In this document: piece after piece, positions 8,511-17,412 of the stretch | Layout of the letters: each line of letters opens with the position of its first letter | Numbering within the stretch: position 1 is the stretch's first letter | Source: Streptomyces sp. SM10 | Lineage (GTDB): Bacteria > Actinomycetota > Actinomycetes > Streptomycetales > Streptomycetaceae | Length of the DNA stretch: 64,000 bases | Direction: 5' to 3' | Assembly (NCBI RefSeq): GCF_002910915.1 | Contig: NZ_NEUF01000160.1 | Coordinates: 62,001-126,000 of the forward strand | Translations under genes and position numbers: made by a program | The notes under the pieces: model-generated | Database searches by the model: none | What the model was told of the DNA's origin: nothing | The model's input: only the letters and a program-made list of their open reading frames with translations

Positions 8511-9296
8511 TCAGTCCTTGTAGTCGGGGGCGATCCTCTCGACGAGGCGCAGCAGGGCCCCCCAGGCCAGGTCGTAGGCGATGTCGTCCTGGAAGTCGGC
8601 CGTGGCCTCGCCCGCGAGCTGCCGGGCGGTGTACTCGCGGACCTGCTCCGGCGGGAGCACCAGCGGGGCGCCGGCCGCCTGGGCGGTGACCTGGATCTCG
8701 CAGGCCTTCTCCAGGTAGAACATGCGCAGGAACGCCTGGGCGGCGCTGTCGCCGACCGTGAGCAGGCCGTGGTTGCGCAGGATGAGCGCCGGATGGCCCC
8801 CGAGGTCGGCGACCAGGCGCTCCTGCTCGTCGAGGTTGAGGGCCACGCCCTCGTAGTCGTGGTAGCCGACGCGGTTGTGGAACTCCATCGACATCTGGTT
8901 GACGGGGAGCAGCCCGCCCTCCTGGGCGGCGACGGCGCAGCCCGCCCTGGTGTGCGTGTGCAGCACGCAGTGGGCGTCGGTGCGGGCCTTGTGGATCGCG
9001 CTGTGGATCACGAAGCCGGCCGGGTTGACGGGGTGCGGGGTCGGCTCGACCGGATTGCCGTCCAGGTCGATCCTGACGAGGTTCGAGGCGGTGATCTCCT
9101 CGAACATCAGCCCGTACGGGTTGATCAGGAAGTGGTGGTCCGGGCCGGGCAGCCGCTGCGAGATGTGGGTGAAGATCAGGTCCGTCATACGGAAGTGCGC
9201 GACCAGGCGGTAGACGGCGGCCAGTTCGCGCCGCAGGCGCAGTTCCCCGGCGGCCAGGTCCTCGGCGGTGGCGGGGGTGGTGAGTGTCTCGGTCAC
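8511..9296 (-). CDS. Class II aldolase/adducin family protein
   Basis: A 261-aa member of the class II aldolase/adducin fold (fuculose-phosphate aldolase-like). It has the zinc-binding HTHTRAG segment, FTHIS(Q)R in the N-terminal third, and a further His in LRNHGLL. Enzymes of this family perform divalent-metal-dependent retro-aldol cleavage, although several act as decarboxylases or epimerases. I place the start at GTG 9296, with AAGGAG about 10 bases upstream and overlap with the preceding dehydrogenase stop; a longer frame to 9389 would overlap that gene. It forms a two-gene operon with the dehydrogenase, and may be controlled by the divergent Lrp-type regulator. Substrate unknown. Confidence 0.88.
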   Translation of the reverse strand: MTETLTTPATAEDLAAGELRLRRELAAVYRLVAHFRMTDLIFTHISQRLPGPDHHFLINPYGLMFEEITASNLVRIDLDGNPVEPTPHPVNPAGFVIHSAIHKARTDAHCVLHTHTRAGCAVAAQEGGLLPVNQMSMEFHNRVGYHDYEGVALNLDEQERLVADLGGHPALILRNHGLLTVGDSAAQAFLRMFYLEKACEIQVTAQAAGAPLVLPPEQVREYTARQLAGEATADFQDDIAYDLAWGALLRLVERIAPDYKD

Positions 9297-10306
9297 GCTG
9301 CTGCTCCTTGCCGGAGGGGGGCGGGCTGGGGGCCGGCGGCCTGCGCGGACGGGTCGACGAGGGGGGTGTTCGGGCGTCCGGTGGCCCACCAGGCCAGGAC
9401 GTTCCGGGCGGGTTCGAGGATGTAGGCGCGCAGGGACAGGTCGCTCAGGAACGCGCTGTGCGGGGACAGTTGCAGCCTGGGGTGGGTGCGCAGCCGGTCG
9501 TCCGGGGCAGGAGGCTCCACCGGGAAGACGTCGAGGGCCGCGCCTGCCAGGTGACCGCTGTCGAGCGCGGCGAGGAGCGCCTCCGGGTCGACCAGATCGC
9601 CGCGGGAGACGTTGACCAGCAGGCTGCCGGGGCGCATGCGGGCGAGCAGCGCCGCGTCGACCATGCCGCGGGTCGCCGGGGTGGACGGGGTGTGCAGCGA
9701 CAGGATGTCGGCGCGCGCGACGAGGTCGTCCAGAGCGAGCCGTTCGACGCCGTCGGGCCAGTCGGAGTCGGCCGCGTGCGGGTCGTACGCCGCGATCCGG
9801 CCGAAGACGGGGGCGGCGAGGCGGGCGAGGGCGCGTGCGATGCGGCCGAAGCCGACCAGGCCGAGCGTCGTATCGCTCGCGCGGCGCGGCACCTCGGTGA
9901 AGTCCTCGTTCCAGCCACCGGCCCTGACGACGGCGTCGGCCTGCGGCAGCCGGCGGGTCAGGGAGAGCGCCGAGGCGAGGGCGTGCACGGCGACGTCCTC
10001 GGTGGCCGCGTGCGGCAGGTTCGCGACCCAGAGTCCGCGGCGGGCCGCCTCGGCGGTGTCGACCATGTCGTGGCCGGCGGACATGGTGGCGACGATCCGC
10101 ACCCGGGGCAGGCGGTCCAGGAGGGCCGCGTCGACCCGCGCGTAGCCGACGATCAGCGCGTCGGCGTCATGAGCGGCGGCGGCGATCGTCTCCGGATCAC
10201 GGCTGCCCACCACGCGGACCTCGAAGCCGCCCTCGGTGAGCAGCTGGACACCGGGTCCGGGATCCAGTTCCTCCGTGTCGGTGATGACGGCGACAGGTCG
10301 CGCCAC
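9293..10306 (-). CDS. D-2-hydroxyacid dehydrogenase (NAD(P)-dependent)
   Basis: A 337-aa protein of the D-isomer-specific 2-hydroxyacid dehydrogenase family. It has the catalytic Arg/Glu/His region (VNVSRGDLVD, then AALDVFPVEP and SPHSAFLS), and the dinucleotide-binding motif GLVGFGRIARALA near residue 150. It interconverts a 2-keto acid and a D-2-hydroxy acid in the cytosol; substrate is not predictable. Together with the overlapping class II aldolase gene it may handle a sugar acid or hydroxy acid. The gene starts divergently from the Lrp-type regulator across a 208-bp control region that carries palindromes. Confidence 0.9.
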   Translation of the reverse strand: MARPVAVITDTEELDPGPGVQLLTEGGFEVRVVGSRDPETIAAAAHDADALIVGYARVDAALLDRLPRVRIVATMSAGHDMVDTAEAARRGLWVANLPHAATEDVAVHALASALSLTRRLPQADAVVRAGGWNEDFTEVPRRASDTTLGLVGFGRIARALARLAAPVFGRIAAYDPHAADSDWPDGVERLALDDLVARADILSLHTPSTPATRGMVDAALLARMRPGSLLVNVSRGDLVDPEALLAALDSGHLAGAALDVFPVEPPAPDDRLRTHPRLQLSPHSAFLSDLSLRAYILEPARNVLAWWATGRPNTPLVDPSAQAAGPQPAPLRQGAAA

Positions 10307-10514
10307 ATCCGCCTCCCTAGATGATTCGATCGTGAGTTCACGTTGAAACTTACGTTTCCGCCGTACTGTTTGTCTACGTCAAACGAGATGATTGACCTCA
10401 CGACCGCCGGCCGTCGGGTACTCCGCCGCCGGGGCGACCGGACGGCTGACCGACAATGAGCGGGCGCCCGGCCGCGGTACGGCGGGCGGAACCGACCGCG
10501 GAGGGGATCACCAC
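10307..10514. promoter_or_regulatory. Divergent control region with two short inverted repeats
   Basis: This 208-bp stretch separates the dehydrogenase (-) from the Lrp/AsnC regulator (+). It contains GAAAC-TTAC-GTTTC (10345-10358) and GTTTG-N7-CAAAC (10368-10384), both perfect short palindromes. The second resembles the TTTG-N-CAAA pattern of Lrp/AsnC sites. The octamer AGATGATT also occurs twice in direct repeat (10319-10326 and 10386-10393). These are good candidates for autoregulatory operators of the adjacent regulator; binding is inferred. Confidence 0.55.
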
Positions 10515-11414
10515 ATGGAGCTCGACGAGACGGACCTGTCGATCGTGCGGGAGCTGCAGACGGACGGGCGGCTCACGTACGAGACGCTGGCCCAGCGGGT
10601 GGGCCTCTCACGCCCGGCGACCCGCATGCGTGTCCAGCGCCTGCAGGAGTCGGGCGCCGTACGGGTGGTGGCGATCGTGCACCCGGCGGTGCGCGGCCTG
10701 TCCGCCTCCGCGCACCTCTCCATCAGCACCGAGGGCGCCGCGGCCGAGGTGGCGCGGGCGATCGCCGCGCTCCCCCAGGCACCGTTCGTGACGCTGACGA
10801 GCGGCCGCTGGGCGATCATGACCGAGCTGCGGACCGCGGGGTTCGGCGAGCTGGAGCGTGCCGTCGAGCGCATCCGCGCGACTCCGGGCGTGCGGACCGT
10901 GGACCCCCTGGTGGCGACCCGGCACGTCAAGGACCCGTACCTCCTGACGGAGGAGCCGACCGTCACGGTCCAGGACACCCTCGACGAGCGGATCCTCGCC
11001 GCCCTGGAGGACGACGGCCGGCTCCCCTTCGCCGAGCTCGCCCAGCGCGTGGGGCTTTCCGCCGGCGCCACCCGGTCGCGGACGCTCCGCCTCCTCGACG
11101 GCGGCGTCGCCAAGGTGGTCGCCCTGGTACGCCCGGACGTCCTGGGGATGGGGTTCCTGTGCGGCTTCAGCCTGCGGGTGGCCGGGGAGGCGTCCGCGGT
11201 GGCGGAACAGGTCGAGCGCCTCACCCGGGTGACCTTCCTGTCGACATGCCTGGGCAGGGCCGAACTGGTCGGCACGATCACGGCGGAGTCGATCGGCGCG
11301 GTCCGCACGACCCTCGAGGAGATGCGGGCCCTGCCCGCGGTGCGCGAGGTGGAGAGCTGGTTCCACCTGGAGCTGGTCAAGGAGCGCTACGACATCGGCC
11401 CACGGCCCGCCTGA
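10515..11414 (+). CDS. Two-domain Lrp/AsnC family transcriptional regulator
   Basis: A 299-aa regulator made of two tandem Lrp/AsnC units. Unit one (about residues 1-145) opens with LDETDLSIVRELQ and an HTH around YETLAQRVGLSRPATRMRVQRL. Unit two (about 155-299) repeats the pattern with LDERILAALEDDGR and FAELAQRVGLSAGATRSR. Each is followed by a RAM-like ligand domain. Single-unit members are about 150 residues, so this is the doubled form common in actinomycetes. ATG 10515 follows a GGAGGGG ribosome site; an upstream in-frame ATG at 10392 lies in the control region and is unlikely. It probably regulates the divergent dehydrogenase-aldolase pair and itself. Confidence 0.92.
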   Translation: MELDETDLSIVRELQTDGRLTYETLAQRVGLSRPATRMRVQRLQESGAVRVVAIVHPAVRGLSASAHLSISTEGAAAEVARAIAALPQAPFVTLTSGRWAIMTELRTAGFGELERAVERIRATPGVRTVDPLVATRHVKDPYLLTEEPTVTVQDTLDERILAALEDDGRLPFAELAQRVGLSAGATRSRTLRLLDGGVAKVVALVRPDVLGMGFLCGFSLRVAGEASAVAEQVERLTRVTFLSTCLGRAELVGTITAESIGAVRTTLEEMRALPAVREVESWFHLELVKERYDIGPRPA

Positions 11415-11649
11415 CACCGAGGCGACCGTCACACCGAGCCCCCCGAGCGCACCCCGCTCGTCACGGGTGCCGCCGTCGCCGTCGCGGGCACCTCGGTCCG
11501 CGCCGAAGCCCTGGCGGTACGCGGCGACCGCGACGACGCAGCCTGCGCCTGCGCGTCTCGGCGTACCTGACGTCCGCGCGAGCGCATCACCTCCGGGACC
11601 GGCCGGGTTCGGGCGGGCGGGGCCAACCGTGGCCGACGCGCCGCCGAAG

Positions 11650-12276
11650 TCAGGCGGCGGGGCGGGCGTGCACGCTGACGGCGTAGCCGCCTCCGTCGTG
11701 GTAGGGGTCGCCGCTCCAGGTGGCGTACCGGTGTCGCAGCGTCAGCCCGGCCCGCCCGCACCAGTGGTCCATCTCCGTCAGGGTCACCGTCGCTTCCGGC
11801 AGCGGCAGGTGCGCCGCGTCCAGCCCCATGCCCGTGACCAGCAGGCCGCCGGGGCGCAGTGCGGCGGCGAGGTGCCGGATGACGTCGGGCTCGGTGCCGG
11901 GGGCCAGCAGGGGGATGACGTTCCCGGCGGCGAGCACCAGGTCGTAGCCCGGCTCCAGGCCGAGCGCGTCCAGCCGGGCCAGGTCGCCGAGGAGCCACTG
12001 CTGCGCGGGGGCCTCGCGGCGGGCGACGTCCAGCATGGAGGGGTCGACGTCCACGCCGGTGCAGTGGTGGCCCAGTTCGGCGAGGCGGATCGCGATCCGG
12101 CCGGTGCCGCAGCCGGCGTCCAGGACCCGGGCGGCGGGCCTCAGCAGTGCGGCGCAGAAGGACGCCTCGCCGTGGATGTCGTGGCCCGACTCGGCAAGCC
12201 GCGCGAAGCGCTGGGCGTACTCCTCTCCGGCCTGCCCGCCGGTCAGTTCCGCCCAACGGTCCTGGTGCCCAGTCAT
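11650..12276 (-). CDS. Class I SAM-dependent methyltransferase
   Basis: A 208-aa protein with the SAM-binding motif VLDAGCGTGRIAIRLAE (about residues 51-67) followed by GVDVDPSML (acidic ribose contact) and a motif II region LVLAAGNVIPLL. This is a compact Rossmann methyltransferase of the type often found in Streptomyces. The substrate is not indicated. The ATG at 12276 is preceded by GGAAGG; a much longer frame upstream has arginine/proline-rich shadow composition and is rejected. It stands alone, with decayed DNA upstream and convergent with the Lrp-type gene. Confidence 0.88.
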   Translation of the reverse strand: MTGHQDRWAELTGGQAGEEYAQRFARLAESGHDIHGEASFCAALLRPAARVLDAGCGTGRIAIRLAELGHHCTGVDVDPSMLDVARREAPAQQWLLGDLARLDALGLEPGYDLVLAAGNVIPLLAPGTEPDVIRHLAAALRPGGLLVTGMGLDAAHLPLPEATVTLTEMDHWCGRAGLTLRHRYATWSGDPYHDGGGYAVSVHARPAA

Positions 12277-12701
12277 GTACAGCGCGCCTTCCGGTCGGCC
12301 CCGCCCCCGCAGGGACGAGGACAGTGTCTTCGCACTCCTGCGGGGGACCGGCCGATCCCGTGCTCCACGGTGAAGGGCGCGGGGCCGCCGGCGAGCCGGA
12401 GCAGGTCCACTGTCGCACTGTCCGGACGTCGCCCCGGTCACCGCACCCCCGCCCCTGTGGGGCGGAAGGTGATGGCGCGACGGTGGGGTGGCGACGACGC
12501 TGGAGGCATGTCGTCCGATCTTGGAATACCGTCTCGGCCCGTGGCCGGTCCCGAGGGCCCTGCGCCGAGCCACCCCTCCGGCACCGACCCCCGCCCCGAA
12601 CCCGGGCTGTGCTCCCGTTTCACCGATCCGCAGGAGGATCTGCGCCGGGCCGAGGCCTCCCTGACCCGGCTGCTCGGCGCGTGGGCGTCCGGCCCCGGCG
12701 A
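12277..12701. other. Gene-poor stretch with a possible broken 5' gene fragment
   Basis: No complete gene is visible. A 7-bp stem with a 3-base loop (CCGCCCC-TGT-GGGGCGG, 12449-12465) could end transcription. From ATG 12508 a frame of about 65 codons (ending near LLGAWASGPGEA) has plausible codon composition but runs straight into peptidase-derived sequence. It may be the 5' stump of an unrecognised gene truncated by a deletion. Confidence 0.35.
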
Positions 12702-13330
12702 GGCTATGAACTCCCTGCGGGCTACTGCATGTTCGACGGCGCCTCGATGGCCTCACCGCAGGCCGCCGGAGCCGTCGCGCTGCTGCTGTCCGCGGCGTCG
12801 CAGTCCGGCGTGAAGGCCTCTCCGGCCGCGCTGCGCACGGCCCTGACCAGCTCGGCCGGATTCCTCGACGATCAGCCGGCCTACGCACAGGGCGCCGGTC
12901 TGATCTCCGTCCCGGCGGCCTGGAAGCTGCTGAGGAAGAACGCCGAGCCGACCACGTACGCCGTGAAGGCCCCGGTCTGCGGGGGCTCGCCGGTCTCCTG
13001 GCCACCGAGAAGTCCGGCGCCGGTGTCTACAACCGCTGTGCACCGGGCGAGGGCGGGCAGGAGACGAACCGCTCCAGGACCTACCCGCTGGAGCTCACCC
13101 GCACCGGTTCCGGCAGTCGTACGGCCGAGCTGTCGTGGCTGGGCAACGACGGGACGTTCAGCGCCCCGCGCACGGTGAAGCCCTCCTACGCGGTGTCCGG
13201 CACGGGCGCGCTCGCCCACCTGACGGACGACCGCTCCCTGACCGGACCGCTCGCCCTCAACAGCACCGGGGTGGTCGTCGGCCACTCGTCCAAGGACGGC
13301 AGGCGGCCCTTCCCCCGAGGCCGAAGCGGG
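12702..13330 (+). pseudogene. Remnant of an S8 (subtilisin-like) secreted peptidase, joined to HAF-repeat-like sequence
   Basis: Bases 12702 to about 12985 encode ELPAGYCMF then DGASMASPQAAGA, the segment around the catalytic Ser of S8 peptidases, followed by a normal-looking continuation. The pro-region and the Asp and His parts of the triad are absent upstream. Near 12985 the frame shifts: the continuation (GAGVYNRCAPGEGGQE, then LSWLGNDGTFSAPRTVK) is in another frame. After about 13190 it resembles a HAF repeat (LNSTGVVVGHS) rather than the expected peptidase C-terminus. It therefore looks like a fragment of a large secreted peptidase with a lost 5' part, a frameshift and a second junction. 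No start or signal peptide is present. Confidence 0.7.
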
Positions 13331-13678
13331 CCGGGACGTTTTCATCGCGTGAAATTCTTCGCCCGGTACGGAGCCATCACCGCAGCTCGTCGATCGCACC
13401 ACTGGTCTGGACCATAGAGGGAACCTGAAAACCCTTTACTTCACAGGTCCGTTCATGGGTCACTCATGACGCGTCCACATCAACGTCACACGACGGTGAC
13501 GCACACGCACCAGCCTGAACACCCGCCTGTCCTCACCCTTGCCACCTCGACCGCCCCGTCGTCCCGAAGCGCCGGGCACCGGTCCACGACAGCCCACCGG
13601 CTACGCGGGTAGACCCGCGGCCGGCGGGCACACCCCCGCACTGGTCTTCCGCACCCCCCGACGCGCCTGGAGGCATCC
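13331..13678. promoter_or_regulatory. Leader/promoter stretch upstream of the muramidase gene
   Basis: No gene is visible. The part around 13390-13480 is AT-richer than its surroundings (AACCTGAAAACCCTTTACTT) and probably carries the promoter of the downstream muramidase. TCACTCATGA and a short CGTCACACGACGGTGACG imperfect palindrome (about 13483-13500) are noted. No -10/-35 pair can be defended. Confidence 0.4.
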
Positions 13679-14566
13679 GTGTTGTTCCGAGTCCGCACCC
13701 CCCGGTCCGCCCGCCGGACCGTCCTGGCCGCCGTGGCGATCGCCATGAGCGTGGCCGTCGCCCCGGCGGTGTCGGCAGGCCCGGCCGCCGCGCAGCCCGC
13801 ACCCTCGAGCAGCACGATCCCCCTCGGCGCCGGGTACATGGGCATCGGTTACACCGAGGACGGCACGGCCTTCGTGCCGGACACCAGACAGCTCAGGCCG
13901 GAGGCGGAAGGCGCCTCGGCAGCACTGGCCACGCAGTTGCCCGGGATCGACGTCTCCCATTACCAGGGGACGATCAACTGGGCATCGGTCAAGTCCGCGG
14001 GCATCAAGTTCGCCTACATCAAGGCGACCGAGTCGACCACCTACACGGACCCCCGGTTCGGCGCCAACTACGGGAACGCCCACGCCCGGAACGTGATCCG
14101 GGGCGCCTACCACTTCGCCCGCCCGAACCTCTCGGGCGGCGCGGCCCAGGCCAACTACTTCGTCGCCCACGGCGGAGCATGGTCCAGGGACAACCTGACG
14201 CTCCCGGGGATGCTGGACCTCGAAGGAGGCTGCTACAGCAAGTCGACGTCCGCGATGCGGACCTGGATCCTCGACTTCTACAACACCTACAAGGCGAAGA
14301 CGGGCCGCGACGTCGTCATCTACACCAGCCCGAGCTGGTGGAACACCTGCACCGGCAGCTGGGGAGGCATGTCCGCCAAGAGCCCTCTCTTCGTGGCCCA
14401 TTGGACCAGCGCGGCCAGCCCCTCGATCCCGGCGGGCTTCCCCTACTGGACCTTCTGGCAGTACAGCTCCACCGGCTCGGTGAGCGGCATCAGCGGCGCC
14501 GTGGACCGCGACCGCTTCAGCGGCACGGAGGCGCGGCTGCTGGCCCTGGCCAACAACACCGCCTGA
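13679..14566 (+). CDS. Secreted GH25 muramidase (lysozyme M1/cellosyl type)
   Basis: A 295-aa protein with a long Streptomyces-type signal peptide: basic RTPRSARR, a hydrophobic core around VLAAVAIAMSVAVAPAV, and likely cleavage near GPAAAQPA (about residue 39). The GH25 domain starts at about 88 with GIDVSHYQG, then YIKATES, AYHFARP, the catalytic acid segment LDLEGG and FWQYSS. Family enzymes hydrolyse the beta-1,4 bond of peptidoglycan outside the cell. The GTG start is preceded by GGAGG. It is monocistronic, bounded by a strong hairpin downstream. The catalytic Asp/Glu residues appear intact. Confidence 0.93.
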   Translation: MLFRVRTPRSARRTVLAAVAIAMSVAVAPAVSAGPAAAQPAPSSSTIPLGAGYMGIGYTEDGTAFVPDTRQLRPEAEGASAALATQLPGIDVSHYQGTINWASVKSAGIKFAYIKATESTTYTDPRFGANYGNAHARNVIRGAYHFARPNLSGGAAQANYFVAHGGAWSRDNLTLPGMLDLEGGCYSKSTSAMRTWILDFYNTYKAKTGRDVVIYTSPSWWNTCTGSWGGMSAKSPLFVAHWTSAASPSIPAGFPYWTFWQYSSTGSVSGISGAVDRDRFSGTEARLLALANNTA

Positions 14567-14611
14567 CGGACATCGGACGGCCGGGCACGGCAGGCCGCCG
14601 GCCGACCGGAC

Positions 14612-14652
14612 GCGAGGCGCTCCCACCGGGGTTCCCGGCGGGAGCGCCTCGC
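14612..14652. terminator. Terminator hairpin downstream of the muramidase gene
   Basis: A 13-bp perfect stem (GCGAGGCGCTCCC with GGGAGCGCCTCGC) surrounds a 15-base loop that can itself pair. It lies between the convergent muramidase (+) and a small membrane-protein gene (-), and can serve both. Confidence 0.75.
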
Positions 14653-14659
14653 GCACCTC

Positions 14660-15025
14660 TCATGCCAGGTCGGTCAGTTCGTCCGCGAACACCTGCGAGA
14701 GCGGCTGCGGGCCGACGTACTGACGGCAGTTGCACTGCGCGGCCTCGTACCGCAGGGGCTTCTTGTTCTCGTCCCAGGCGGTGGGTACCTCGACCCGCTC
14801 ATGGCACCGGCCGCGCTTCTCGTGCTTGGCGAGGTGGTGCGTGCATCCGCACACCGGCTCCGGCATCCTGTTCGCCGCCTCGACGGCCAGACGCTCCTGC
14901 TTCGCCTCCCGCATCAGCTCCAGCCTGCGCTCGTGCCGGTTGCGCAGCGCGGTGCGGACGTTGTCCGCCACCCATGCGAACCCCCCGGTCCAGAACAGGA
15001 TGAGAAGCACCCAGAACCAGTTCAT
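14660..15025 (-). CDS. Small single-pass membrane protein with Cys/His-rich tail (121 aa)
   Basis: Starts MNWFWVLLILFW, a hydrophobic segment covering about residues 2-22, followed by a basic coiled region (RNRHERRLELMREAKQER) and a cytoplasmic C-terminal domain with five Cys and several His (CGCTHHLAKH, then CHE and CNCRQYV). The Cys/His pattern suggests metal binding. The ATG at 15025 follows GGGAGGG; an extended frame to 15103 is unlikely. It is a conserved Streptomyces-type hypothetical as far as I can tell. No function is assigned. It stands alone. Confidence 0.7.
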   Translation of the reverse strand: MNWFWVLLILFWTGGFAWVADNVRTALRNRHERRLELMREAKQERLAVEAANRMPEPVCGCTHHLAKHEKRGRCHERVEVPTAWDENKKPLRYEAAQCNCRQYVGPQPLSQVFADELTDLA

Positions 15026-15132
15026 CACTCGCCCTCCCCCGGCATCGTGCTGTACCGACAGGATAGGCCGTCCCCCCGGGTTCCGGTCGGACGGAGACGG
15101 CACCGGTGGTCCCGGGCGGGCACCGGTGGCGG

Positions 15133-16290
15133 TCAGGGGGCGCCCAGGGAGACGGCGTCGACGGTCCAGTACCAGTTGTTCCCACCGGTGTAGCGGAAGC
15201 GGATCTGCGCGGTGGAGACGCCCGCGGGCACCTGGAGCGTGATCGCCTCGGCCCTCGACGCGACGTCGCCGGTGTACGTCCTCACGGTGACCGGAGCCCC
15301 GCCGTCGTACGAGACGAGGACCTCACCCTTCTGCGGAGCCTCCTGGCGGTAGTACGTGGTGTAGCGCAGGACAGCGGTGGAACCGCCCCGGACCTGCCAT
15401 GCGGGGCTGATCAGAGTGGAGTCGAAGGTGCCGCTGCGGCCCTTGTCGACCCATTCGTCGCCGTCGGCGACCGCGAAGACGTTGCGGGCGCGGATGTTGT
15501 TCTCCCGCCCCTGCCCCCGCTCCGACGCCGTCCAGAACTCGTCGGTGGTGAAGGCCCAGCCGCGCCACTCGGTGACGCCCCCGGTACCCATGGCGCTGTT
15601 GTCGACGGTCCAGCCCGTGGGGGGCGTGTGGGTGAATCCGACGACCGAGGCTCCGGTTCCGGTCTCGTCGACGCGGGTCCCGAGCTTCGGGCGCAGGGCG
15701 TCGAAGGCGTCCGGCGCGGGCTGCTGGAGGGGCCGCCCGTCGAGGCCCCAGGAGGGGTCGACAGGAATGCCGAGGTGCACGAGGGCGGAGACGGCGACGT
15801 CGGGCATCTTGATGTCGTGGCGGATGGAGCCCGGGGTGATGCCACCGCCGGCGGCGATGAGGAAGGTCTGCCGCTCCGACGCGCTCGCGCCTCCGTGACC
15901 GCCCGCGTCGGTGTGGCCGTGGTCGGCGGTGATCATGATCAGCCAGTCCTCCGAGGCGTACGAGGGCCTGGCCCTGACCGCCGCGACCATCCGGCCGACC
16001 TGCGCGTCGGCGTCGTGCACCGCGGTGAGGTACTGACTGCTCGCCGCGCCGTGGCTGTGGCCCGCGTGGTCGATGTTGTCCAGGTGGACGAGGACGGCGT
16101 CCCGGTCGCCGTCACGCAGTTCGGCCACCGCGCGGGTGGTGGTGCCGGTGTCGTACTCGGCGGACGGCGTGGAGATCCGGGTGTCGACCTTCGGGGAGAG
16201 GATCGTGGTGGTGACGGGTGCCCAGGAGGCGACCGCGTCCGTTATCCTTCCGCTACGAAACACCGGCGGTCCAGGACGCTCCGGTGAACC
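15133..16290 (-). pseudogene. 5'-truncated alkaline phosphatase-superfamily phosphodiesterase
   Basis: The frame encodes the C-terminal two-thirds of a type I phosphodiesterase/nucleotide pyrophosphatase-like protein. Metal-site motifs LVHLDNIDHAGHSHG and ITADHGHTD are present, followed by a C-terminal beta-sandwich-type region ending GNNWYWTVDAVSLG. The N-terminal metal-binding and nucleophile half expected in this family is missing: homologous sequence starts around SWAPVTTTIL and upstream bases read into the binding-protein gene 3' flank. No signal peptide is left. In related operons this gene follows the phosphonate ABC transporter genes. Truncation by deletion is the simplest reading; without the nucleophile it should be inactive. 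Confidence 0.75.
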
Positions 16291-16302
16291 GCCAGGCAAC
16301 GG

Positions 16303-17364
16303 TCAGCTTCCGGTGGCCGACTTCCATGCGTCCACGTAGCTGTCCAGGTTGGTGCCGATGTCGGACCAGTCGGGCTCGAAGACCTCCACGCCCTTCATCA
16401 GAGCGGCCAGTTCGGTGGCGTTGGCGTCGGTGGCCTTCACGTCCTGGCGGGCCGCGAAGCCGCCTCCGACCGCGCTGACGTCCTTCTGGGCATCGGCGGA
16501 CAGCATGAAGTCCAGGAGCTTCTTGCCGTTCGCCGAGTGGGGTGCCCGGTCGACCAGGCCCGCCGCGTACGGGAGGGCGAAGGTGGTGGACGCGCCGCCC
16601 TTCTTCGCGGGGAACCAGATGCCGAGGTTGGGCATGTCCTTGGACTGGGCGAAGTTCATCTGGACGTCACCGTTGGCGACGAGGAGTTCGCCCTTGTCCA
16701 CCTTGGGTGCGAGCTTTCCGGTGGACGCGGACGGCCCCACGTTGTTGGCCTGGAGCTTCTTGAGGTACTCCATCGCCGGCTCCTTGCCGCCGAAGTCGTG
16801 CATCGCCTTGATGAGCACCGCGGTCCCGTCGCCCGCGACGCCCGGGGTGGAGTACTGGACCTTCTCCTTGAACGAGCCGTCGAGCAGGTCCTCCCAGTTC
16901 CTGGGCGCGGTGGCCAGCTCCTTCTTGTTGTGGACGAAGCCGAAGTAGTTGTTGACGACCGAGGTCCAGGTGGAGTCGGGCGCCTTGTCCGCGGCGTCGA
17001 CCTGGTCGGAGCCGGCCGGGGCGTAGGCGCTCAGCAGCTTCTCGGAGGCAGCCCGCTGGATGAAGGGAGGGAGGGTGACGAGGACGTCCGCCTGCGTGTT
17101 GGACTTCTCGCGCAGCGTCCGCTGCACCACCTCCCCCGAACCTCCCTCCACGTACTTGACCTTGATGCCGGTCCTCTTCTCGAAGTCCTCGAAGACCCTG
17201 TCGTACCAGCCGTCGCCGTTCTCGCCCTTGAGGCCGTCGGCGCTGTAGACGGTGACGACCTTCTCGTCGGAGGCGGCGGAGGAGCCGCCGCAGGCGGAGA
17301 GGGGACCGGCGAGGGCCAGGCAGCCGGTCACGGCGGCCAAGGGCTTGAGGAGGTTCGTGCGCAT
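16303..17364 (-). CDS. 2-aminoethylphosphonate-type ABC transporter substrate-binding lipoprotein
   Basis: A 353-aa extracellular solute-binding protein of the Fe3+/spermidine/phosphonate class. The signal peptide ends LAGPLSACGG, with the lipobox Cys at about residue 25 for membrane anchoring. The mature part begins VVTVYSADGLK, typical of this family, and ends in an intact helix. Gene order (ATPase, permease, permease, binding protein, with phosphonatase-like hydrolase and TIGR03364-like oxidoreductase) points to phosphonate uptake rather than iron. It is the last intact gene of the operon, with a truncated phosphodiesterase 3' of it. Confidence 0.88.
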   Translation of the reverse strand: MRTNLLKPLAAVTGCLALAGPLSACGGSSAASDEKVVTVYSADGLKGENGDGWYDRVFEDFEKRTGIKVKYVEGGSGEVVQRTLREKSNTQADVLVTLPPFIQRAASEKLLSAYAPAGSDQVDAADKAPDSTWTSVVNNYFGFVHNKKELATAPRNWEDLLDGSFKEKVQYSTPGVAGDGTAVLIKAMHDFGGKEPAMEYLKKLQANNVGPSASTGKLAPKVDKGELLVANGDVQMNFAQSKDMPNLGIWFPAKKGGASTTFALPYAAGLVDRAPHSANGKKLLDFMLSADAQKDVSAVGGGFAARQDVKATDANATELAALMKGVEVFEPDWSDIGTNLDSYVDAWKSATGS

Positions 17365-17412
17365 GGGTGTCGTATCTCCAGGATGTCGTTCGGTTACGGG
17401 GATGCCGGCGGA

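Noticed and set aside
11429..12418. Alternative minus-strand frame over the methyltransferase
   Set aside because: Pro/Arg-rich; the methyltransferase frame shows clear SAM motifs.
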